A stretch of 23,192 nucleotides of DNA from Silene noctiflora (lineage: Eukaryota > Streptophyta > Magnoliopsida > Caryophyllales > Caryophyllaceae). Under the pieces are notes generated by a model, which made no database searches, had not been told where the DNA came from, and worked only from the letters and a program-made list of their open reading frames with translations. How positions within the stretch are numbered: the first letter of the stretch is position 1; each line of letters begins with the position of its first letter. The stretch lies in NCBI GenBank assembly GCA_009801015.1, contig VHZZ01008751.1, positions 16,278 to 39,469 of the forward strand, in the 5' to 3' direction. The translations under genes were made by a program, and so were the position numbers. Positions 16,374 to 23,192 of the stretch are shown piece by piece.

Positions 16374-18934
16374 TCAAGCTATATGCCTCCTAAGGTCCTC
16401 GACCATCGCGTCAAGTATGGCAACTTCAGCGTCACGAAGCTTGAGCTCCCTCTCCAAGCGGGCCGTCTCCTCACGTAACCGCTCCAACTCGAGCTCCAGC
16501 TCGCATTCCCGCTGAAAAAAAAAGAATAATTATCAAAATGCAAAGGAAGCTTTTAAAGAAATTCAAATTTCGATGAAAACAAGGAAAGGTTCTTACCTCT
16601 CTTCCAGAACGACCCTCGAGTGCCTGAATGGTTGTCTCTCGTAGACGGTTGGCCATCCGCCACAACTCCGTGTGCCTCGACGGCACCACCTGCATTTTCA
16701 AATCAAACCAAATTAACATTTCATGTTCTTACATGTTATGAATAAGAAAAAGATGATAGTTTGGACAAAGAACTCACCCTCCTCACAACATGCTGAAACT
16801 CGTCGAGGCCAACCTCGGTCACCACCCCGGGGAAAGAAAAGATCTTCATTGACACCGTCACACAAGCTGACCCCACATACTCAAAAGTCTCGGGAAAGGC
16901 TGGGGGCTCGGCACCAGTAGTGTCGATCTCCTGTTATAATACAAATTTCATCAACACATTTTCCTTTTGAAAGGAGAATCATATCCCAAACAAACAAAAC
17001 GGGAAGATTACTTACCACGATCAACCAGTACGCCAACCTCCTCAGAACAAACTCAATGTACTCCAACTTGGGAAGAAGGAGAGTGTCGCCGGTAGGTCCA
17101 ACAAGGTCGGTCGTCCTCTCCGCCTCGTTAGGATCCTTAAACGTCATCCGCAGTGGATCGACGGGGATAGTGAAGGTTTCACGGAGACACTGCCTAGCCA
17201 GACGCTCGCGGAAGTACCAAATAGGCCCCATGGGCGTCGCGAGAAGGAGTCTACTCGAGCTCATAGGCCTAAGTACCTCAGCCACAAAGGCTGGTGCCCC
17301 AGTGTAGTTCTCCCAAAGCCACGGTACCTAATGAAGTCACATTTCAAGGGTCAAGAAATCATTAAAATGAAAATAGACAACATACAAAGACTAGAAAGAA
17401 TGCTTCCGTCGTCAAGCTACAAAGCGTTGATGCCCCTCCTACAGGTGTCATAAGAGGAACGTTGGCTCTTCTGTGTGCAGATGATCTATTCCCTCACGAT
17501 AGGGTACTCCCTAGGCACGTCAGCCTCCCTCGTGGGCGCGAAACCAGGAAAGTATGAGTAGATCAAGGCCTAAATAAAAGACAAAAGGGAGATTTCAAAT
17601 GATCATTCATTTGCCAAGTCACTTATTTACTTGTTAAAATTTACATGTTAAGTAATCATTTACTTATCTACGATGATCCTTCATTTCGCCAGAAATTATT
17701 TATAAATAATCATTTATTTATCAAGTAATCGTTTACTTATCCATATCTATAGTGATCGTTCATCAGTCAGAGTAAGTAAATAATCATTTATTTACAAAAA
17801 AAGAAGGGGGAGATAAGTACTTCTATCCAATTTCTATTCCTATAAATGAAGAAAATACAAGGATAAAAGGAAGGTTCATACCTCCAAGACAAGTCCTGGA
17901 CCAACCTTAGTAGGCGACTTCCCTATCTTCAACAGCTCGGGACGCACCATGGCCCTCATGTAACGCGTGAGGACCGCAAAGCAAGGAGTGACCCGGTCCA
18001 AACGACCTAGGCCATGTAATTTAGCAAGAAAGGGAAGAAGCTTTGTCAAAAGCCTCTCTCCCTTGTCACCGAAGTAGATCGAAGACAAAAACCATCAAAC
18101 CCACAAACGAGCTCTCTGCTTGGCTGTACACGGCGGAGGAGTCACCCAGCTCCCTCCCTCAGTCAACTGTACTCTGGGAAGAGTCTTACCATGAAAGTAC
18201 TCCTTAACGTAAGAACTCGGAACCAGACCAGGTAACCTAGCCGCGGCCTTAGGCAAAGACCAACCCACCAGCCTCCTGACCTCCTCCGAGTCGGCTCTCA
18301 TGGCCGTCTCAGGCCACACTATCGGCTCGTCCCCGGAAAGCAAGCTAGAAATCATGCTAAAGTCCCCTAAAGTCACCCCGATCTCACCAAACGGCATGTG
18401 AAAGGTCGAGGTCGTGTCCCAAAACGATCCAGGAATGCCCGGATCAGGCACATGTTTGCACGGAACTTCCTAGCTTGGTTCTCGCGTCCAGCCCGTACCA
18501 AAGGTCCAAAGGCACCACCATAAAGGATGCCTCTCTCTTCCTCCGTCAACCTCTCGTGGGCCTCCATCATGATCGTATGCCTCAAAAATGACCTCATGTT
18601 ACCGGCCTCCTGAAAATTCAAACATATGTTTGATCAATCATTGTATGTCAGAAGAAAGGAAGAATACAAGATAAAAAAATTAATTAATTAAAAATCTTAC
18701 CAAGCTCCTCGCCGCACAGTACGACAGGTGACTCTCCGCAGCCCAAATAAGATGCTGAGCATCCCATTTATCAGCCCACTCAGGTGCCCAAGCGGGCTGA
18801 CGACCTCCCCTTCTAGTAGTTGACCTCCTAAGAAACTCCTTCTCTACGTCCTCCTGGACCCCCGTGTGAACCAAAATGGCCAAGTAAGGGTCAAATTCAA
18901 CGTCCATGAAGTCTCGTCCGGACGTCGATGGCAT
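16374..18934 (-). pseudogene. Antisense plant mobile domain (PMD/MAIN-like) gene, seven exons
   Basis: Minus-strand exons: 18934-18701, 18609-17882, 17569-about 17386, 17327-17016, 16930-16778, 16689-16597 and 16511-16374. All have AG/GT borders, and all exons except the third fit phase 0. Exon 1 starts MPSTSGRDFMDVEFDPYL. Exon 2 carries the PMD core WDTTSTFHMPFGEIGVTLGDF. Exon 3 has ALIYSYFPGFAPTRE. Exon 4 has WLWENYTGAPAFVAEVLRPM and MGPIWYFRERLARQ. Exon 7 is a coiled coil (LELELERLREETARLEREL) and the stop is at 16376-16374. Breaks: a one-base loss in an A/T run at about 18421-18424, a TGA at 18097-18095, and two TAGs plus a likely indel in exon 3. A second ATG at 18970 lies before a probable acceptor (TTTGCAG), so 18934 is preferred. 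PMD ORFs are known in Tat elements and in host MAIN/MAIL genes. Confidence 0.78.
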
Positions 18935-19913
18935 ATCCTCTGCAAATTCAAACATTTCAAACCATTTCAAAACATTTCAAGCCATTTTTGGGCCCTTTTC
19001 AAGCCTTTTCAGACGATTTCAAGACTATTCTTTTAGAAAATGGACAAACATTTTTATGTTACGTTCCTACGTGTCCTAAACATGCCTTATGGCGACTGTG
19101 AGTCAAAATTTCGGCAGCATTTCGCTACAAATAACCTAAACCAACAAAAAGTGTCCCAGAGAGCAGTCACAAACTGAAATTATGACGTGATACCAAGTTT
19201 ATCCATAATCCAAGGATTCCAAAACATTAAGTTTCATCGATGTCCGACTAGTATAAGGCCATTTTCGAGCTATTTAAGTAGTTTTAGCCTAAAACCGTCA
19301 CATTACGCTCCCATTTCCTCTATACTTGGCGAAAATTCGAAGTAAACATGTGGTTACACTCCTAACATGGTCTACTATGCATTTCTAATGTCAATTTCAT
19401 GAGACAAATGCATTTGAGGGAAAAGCCCCAAAAGTTTCGAAAATTTCGGGTGCCAAACCCTAATTGAAAACCCAAATTCGGAACAAGTCTTGATCGATTT
19501 TTAATAGGGTTTGATGAAGATTTTGAGTTGTTTTTTGTTTTTGGTAACAAAAATCACAAAATGAGGAATAAACCCTATATCGCTCTCAATTCCAGTTTTC
19601 ATTTAACTTGGACGAGCTCGACAAGAAACGCAGCACCAGCTGCGACCTTTCCTGAGGTCGTAGCTCATGATGCGTCCTTTCTCCAGCTAGTTCTATCGTT
19701 TTCATGTTGTTATGAGTTTGTTACTCGTGGGTCCTATCCTTTTTCCGTGATTCGAAACATTTCCTTATGCGTTTCGAGGGATTTTTCATAAATTACCTTC
19801 TACGGACTTTTATTTCTCGTCAAAGATCGATTTTGCTTCCCAGCGGGTTACACATTTTCCTTTCTCAGCAGTTTCCACTGACATTCTTCAAATCTATTTA
19901 TCGAGTTCTTCTC
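18935..19913 (-). other. Upstream region of the PMD gene
   Basis: About 980 bp with no supportable ORF. On the minus strand TTTGAATTTGCAG|AG just before the PMD ATG looks like the end of a 5' UTR intron. Direct repeats of ATTTCAAACC/ATTTCAAAAC/ATTTCAAGCC lie at 18954-18984. An AAACCCTA-rich stretch (19440-19600) could hold the transcription start, but I see no convincing TATA box. It includes palindrome module B. Confidence 0.35.
19629..19674. repeat. Paired-palindrome module B
   Basis: CGCAGCACCAGCTGCG (19629-19644) followed by the decayed CGTAGCTCATGATGCG (19659-19674), again with 30 bp between starts. Preceded by AAGAAA as in module D. Confidence 0.7.
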
Positions 19914-20062
19914 ACATCGGGTAAAACTGACGTCCCACTATCAAAATCCTACACCGGGTAAAACTGACATCCCACCATCTAAATTCCTGCACAGGGTAAA
20001 ATTAACATCTCGCAAGCATTATCCTAAATCGGATAAAACTGACATCCCACTATCAAAATCCT
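19914..20062 (+). repeat. Four tandem copies of a 37-bp repeat
   Basis: Units of about 37-38 bp start at 19914, 19951, 19989 and 20026. The common core is GGGTAAAACTGACATCCCAC followed by TATCAAAATCCT. Copies 1, 2 and 4 are close; copy 3 is more diverged. The array sits about 250 bp before the polypurine tract. Retand elements are known for an amplified tandem repeat in their 3' untranslated region; whether this is that repeat cannot be told here. Confidence 0.85.
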
Positions 20063-20312
20063 ACATTAGTTTCAGAATTTGCCCTTTAGAAGGTTTCAGG
20101 TATGATTTCTTCTTATGGATGGCGAGCTTTCCCACGTAGTCTAATGAAATTTAAACGACCCTCCCCGGAAGTCGACAGACACTAAAATTTTCCCGACGAC
20201 AAGTCCTTGGTTCAGTCTCCTTGAATCGCCTCGCGTCGCCATAGTCTTCAGGTTGTAATTTTCGATTGACCTGAGGGCTATACTTTGACTTTCGCCTTGT
20301 CCAAGCCTTAGT

Positions 20313-20326
20313 CAAAGTAGGGGATC
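20313..20326 (+). other. Polypurine tract before a 3' LTR
   Basis: CAAAGTAGGGGATC directly precedes TGTAGATACC. The purine run primes plus-strand DNA synthesis in reverse transcription. This tract/LTR junction is characteristic of plant Tat elements and shows the element is on the plus strand, the same as gag-pol. Confidence 0.7.
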
Positions 20327-20736
20327 TGTAGATACCTAATTTCTGCAGCCTTCGCCAAACACCTGATGATGATTGGACAACATGTTTAACATATGAAGCG
20401 TTATTATGACATTCTATTAATTCGACGTCAAAAGATTGCTTAAATAATTGTGTCAACCCCTTTATTGTCATCTACGTGTCGATATGGTCTTTTTGGTAGT
20501 ATTTAGAGTACATTTGGAGTCCGGGTCAAAACCGTCTTCATTTTCAGAAACCGTCGTCTTTTTCTCAAAAACAGCCTCAAATCCGAGTCGGGATATTTTT
20601 AAGAATCCTAAAATATCTCAAATACTATTAAGATTTCGAAAATATCTTATTTTGACGAAATAAGGAAAATAAATCCTTTCCAAATTCTGAAAATGCAGAA
20701 ATGTTCGCTGCTGAAAGAGAAACACCTCAAGGAGAT

Positions 20737-20782
20737 GGTGCACAATGCTGCGCCTCTTCCCGGGCTCGTTTCCAGCAGCGTC
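20737..20782. repeat. Paired-palindrome module C (decayed)
   Basis: GGTGCACAATGCTGCG (20737-20752) and CGTTTCCAGCAGCGTC (20767-20782). Arms are weakened but the 30-bp spacing and the flanking GCGCCTCTTCC are kept. It lies upstream of the LTR TATA box. Confidence 0.55.
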
Positions 20783-20841
20783 CAGATCTTCCTGGATTTC
20801 TTTCGTATTTTAATCATTCCAAAACTCTCACCTTGTGATTG

Positions 20842-20850
20842 TATAAATAG
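20842..20850 (+). promoter_or_regulatory. LTR TATA box
   Basis: TATAAATAG followed by AGGCCTTCGCCTCAC is a good plant core promoter about 515 bp into the LTR, where U3 would end. It would drive the genomic RNA of the element. Confidence 0.65.
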
Positions 20851-21279
20851 AGGCCTTCGCCTCACATATTCTTCACGCAAGTGTCCGCCCCGCCCTTCTC
20901 TTCCCTCTTTGCATTATAAGACCACGTGCTTTTGCTACGACGCCTACGTGTTTGAGAATTCTCGACCACGTAAGCCTAGATCATTCCAGGTACCAGTTAC
21001 GTTTGCATAGACTTACACTTTGACCACTACACTTCAATCAACTTAATTAATCAATCAACTTGTTTTCTAAAATCCCTTTTTAAAGGGCATCTTCGTTAAA
21101 TCGTCGAATTAAGTTGTTTCACGCTTCGCAAACATGTAAGTCTGAAGGTGTAAATCTCACTTTGTATTTTATTTATGTATTTAATCTTATGTAAGAGTCT
21201 ACGCCATAAATATGCCTTCAAAAATGGAAGCTTTTAAACCCTTTTGACGAATCAGTAGGGAAAGACTGTCGAGAAGAAA

Positions 21280-21325
21280 CGCAACATCAGCTGCGCCTTC
21301 TGGAATAGTCGCAGCATCTGTTGCG
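21280..21325. repeat. Paired-palindrome module D
   Basis: CGCAACATCAGCTGCG (21280-21295) and CGCAGCATCTGTTGCG (21310-21325), starts 30 bp apart. The intervening CCTTCTGGAATAGT matches module A (CCTTCTGGAAGGGT). Confidence 0.8.
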
Positions 21326-21723
21326 CCTCATCCAGGGGCTGCTTATCTGCTGCTGCTCTTAAAATTCTTCCTCGAGTAACAATTATTTCGTCCTTTTTCG
21401 TTTTAATTTGTTTTCTTTCATAAAATCCAGTTTCCAAATTATTTTAAGTTATTTCTTCGACTTAAATCCCTTATAATCAATATTTGAGGGTTTCGGTCAT
21501 TTTATTCGAACCGGATTTTCAATGGTTCAATTTTCCCGTACTGAACCATTCAAATTCGACTTTGATAAATGTTTTCTGCTTTATGACGATCTTTCATATG
21601 TATATAATCTGTATAAATCACTTCAATCTCGATTCTAGTATCAATAATACATTTAAATCAACCAAGGCACATTAACACAACCCGAGTCTGACTTTCACAG
21701 TTATAATCCAACTCAAGAACAGT

Positions 21724-21770
21724 TGCACAAAGTGATGCGCCTCTTCTAGAGCGCGCAACACGTGTTGCGC
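21724..21770. repeat. Paired-palindrome module E
   Basis: The first half is decayed (TGCACAAAGTGATGCG, 21724-21739). The second half is a perfect 18-bp palindrome GCGCAACACGTGTTGCGC (21753-21770). The 16-bp cores again start 30 bp apart (21724, 21754). Confidence 0.75.
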
Positions 21771-21974
21771 ATGGTCTGGGATAGCTTCTGCCTCTGAACT
21801 CGTCTCATTCTGACGTAGCTATTCTAATTAGTTTATAATTAACTATTATTCATATTATCACCTTTTGTTTCAGCATTTTATTTCTTTTATTTTATTCCTT
21901 TTTCTAAATCCTTTTTTGACGTATTTATGACATAGATTCGTCTTTCATTCTTTGTAATGTAATTTATTTTATTT

Positions 21975-23192
21975 ATTTTGACGAGTGGTCGCACACCTAT
22001 CGAAAATTCCCTTGGTACAACAAATAAATGTAGTATAAAGGGGTCGAATTCCACAGAGAAACGGCAGTTTTATTAAGTTGTTATGAATTTATCGGAAATG
22101 GGTTGTTTATAATTTCGGATAAGATAAAAGCAAGTAAATAAAGTGAAAAGCAAATGTAAAATGATTTAAAAAAATAATAAAAAGGAGTCTAGGGAACTTG
22201 CGTCACACATGCATAGTAAAATATAACATATTAGATTAACGATTCAAACAAGGATAGATGCCTAAGCCTATGATACCCATCCTTCACTTTTAGTATCGGC
22301 CTTAAATCGGGTCCTAACAAGCTTTCACTATGAGTTTGGTCGATCTACTACAACATGCTAGTTCTAATACAAATCCGTGCCTCTCGACGTATAGTTCGTA
22401 TAACAAATTAATCCTAGAATGTGATCAATAGACTATGATTAACATACAATATTAAAACATATTATTCCAACATACTAAAATGAATAATAATGCATGGCTT
22501 CCCTTATTCCCTAGACTAAGGAAATTAGCTACTCATATTAATATGTAAAATGCGGGTGCTATACGAAATGCTACACATAATATATGGTAGTGAATATAAA
22601 CTAATTTTGAATATGAAACTATTGAAATGTAAATAAATAAATGCTAAACTATAGAATTATGAATTATAAACTATAAAACTATTAGATAGAAATGCAATAA
22701 TAAGAATAGAAATACCTTANACTTTGANTACCAAATGTAGGATAACAAAAGAACTTGGAATAAGAACTTGATATTATAACCAAATGTTGAATGTTTAACA
22801 TAAACTAAAATGTAATGAAATGTAAACTAAAGATTATAAGGAAAACTAAAGAGAGAATTTGAGAGAGTATAATGTTGAAAATGTGTGAACAAGAGTGATA
22901 ATATGTTATGTGGTGTGTAAATTGTATGTTCTAAGGCCGGGGGTGACCCTTCTTATATAATAGTTTGAGGCTTGAAACGTAAACAATCCATAAAGAATCC
23001 AATGGACTTAAATGGCCATAGTTAATGCCCGGGTATCCAATGTTTTCATTTTAATGCGTCCTTGAATGTCCGGAAATGCCTTGTGAATGTGGAATTACTT
23101 GGAATCCTATGCTTGATATTTTCCACACTTCATTTGGATTTCTTTGGGCTTCATATATTCAATTGTTTACATTTGGCTTGATTTATTATCTT
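21975..23192 (-). mobile_element. Non-coding retroelement-like sequence, minus strand, unclassified
   Basis: No ORF of note. On the minus strand there is a TATA box (22959-22952), then CTCTCTCAAATTCTCTCTTTAG as a leader-like stretch (broken here only for reference: 22864-22843), a possible donor at AAG|GTATTT near 22717, and ending near 21976 with CTGTGGAATTCGACCCC and GATAGGTGTGCGACCAC. I recall similar promoter-intron-leader sequence as a common non-coding part of plant LTR retrotransposons, but cannot name the family. Two Ns (22720, 22728) fall at the possible splice site. Confidence 0.35.
22952..22959 (-). promoter_or_regulatory. Candidate TATA box of the minus-strand element
   Basis: TATATAAG on the minus strand followed by AAGGGTCACCCCCGG. 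About 90-110 bp further on is a CT-rich stretch typical of plant 5' leaders. Confidence 0.45.

Larger units (their letters stand above)
20327..21970 (+). mobile_element. 3' LTR of a Tat-lineage element (right end uncertain)
   Basis: The LTR starts at TGTAGATACCTAATTTCTGC. It contains a promoter-like TATAAATAG at 20842-20850 and three paired-palindrome modules. A right-hand CA end is not identified; the sequence changes character near 21970, where a different repeat begins. No copy of the U5/leader sequence of 512-896 is visible in it, so its identity as the partner of the gag-pol element's 5' LTR is unproven. No protein-coding ORF is credible here. Confidence 0.55.

Noticed and set aside
16481-16515. 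Serine-rich plus-strand ORF end (SNSSSSSHSR)
   Set aside because: It is the complement of the coiled-coil exon of the PMD gene.
18935-18970. Upstream ATG (MKWFEMFEF) as the PMD start
   Set aside because: The stretch is made of AAATGTTTTGAAATGG-type repeats and ends in a probable splice acceptor TTTGCAG, so the next ATG at 18934 is more likely.
19914-20062. CRISPR-like array
   Set aside because: Units are contiguous tandem copies without unique spacers, in plant retroelement sequence.

Overview
This is plant nuclear DNA made almost entirely of nested, decayed transposable elements. I see no intact host gene, rRNA or tRNA. The coding remnants belong to a Ty3/gypsy retrotransposon of the Tat lineage (Ogre/Retand type): Gag, aspartic protease, reverse transcriptase, RNase H, a second archaeal-type RNase H, and an integrase without a chromodomain, plus antisense ORFs downstream of pol. 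Retand was first described in Silene, and a Caryophyllaceae or other Caryophyllales source is a plausible guess, but the window alone does not prove it. Four single N bases (12206, 12922, 22720, 22728) point to a draft assembly.

Layout. Positions 1-511 are the 3' part of an unrelated LTR ending in CA. From about 512 comes Tat U5/leader sequence, with a candidate tRNA-Arg primer-binding site at 900-918, then gag (1675-2586) and pol (to 12041). Pol carries several stops and frameshifts and is split by three insertions: a 1,212-bp solo LTR (3671-4882, TSD ATGAG), a 1,945-bp CACTA DNA transposon (4930-6874), and a 1,253-bp solo LTR (8223-9475, TSD GACAG/GATAG). A third solo LTR of the same family lies inverted just after pol (12549-13811, TSD AAATA). 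Removing each insert together with one TSD copy restores collinear coding sequence on both sides of the pol insertions.

Downstream are two antisense (minus-strand) genes, both broken. One is a two-exon gene resembling the DUF7745-type antisense ORF of Tat elements (13916-15342), with a good TATA box. The other is a seven-exon plant-mobile-domain (PMD) gene (16374-18934) whose supported exon junctions are all phase 0. Next come a 4 x 37-bp tandem repeat (19914-20062), a polypurine tract (20313-20326) and the start of a plus-strand LTR (TGTAGATACC, 20327) with its own TATA box. The last ~1.2 kb resembles the promoter and leader of another retroelement on the minus strand.

The least expected signals are: (i) a paired 16-bp palindrome module, always with exactly 30 bp between the two starts, found five times between 15504 and 21769; (ii) clusters of ACTCG(G/A)TCGAGT palindromes at the same U3 position in all three solo LTRs; (iii) two different antisense genes side by side between one pol and one polypurine tract; and (iv) a CACTA element that appears to have kept a 5' exon, an intron and the last transposase exon as a mini-gene.
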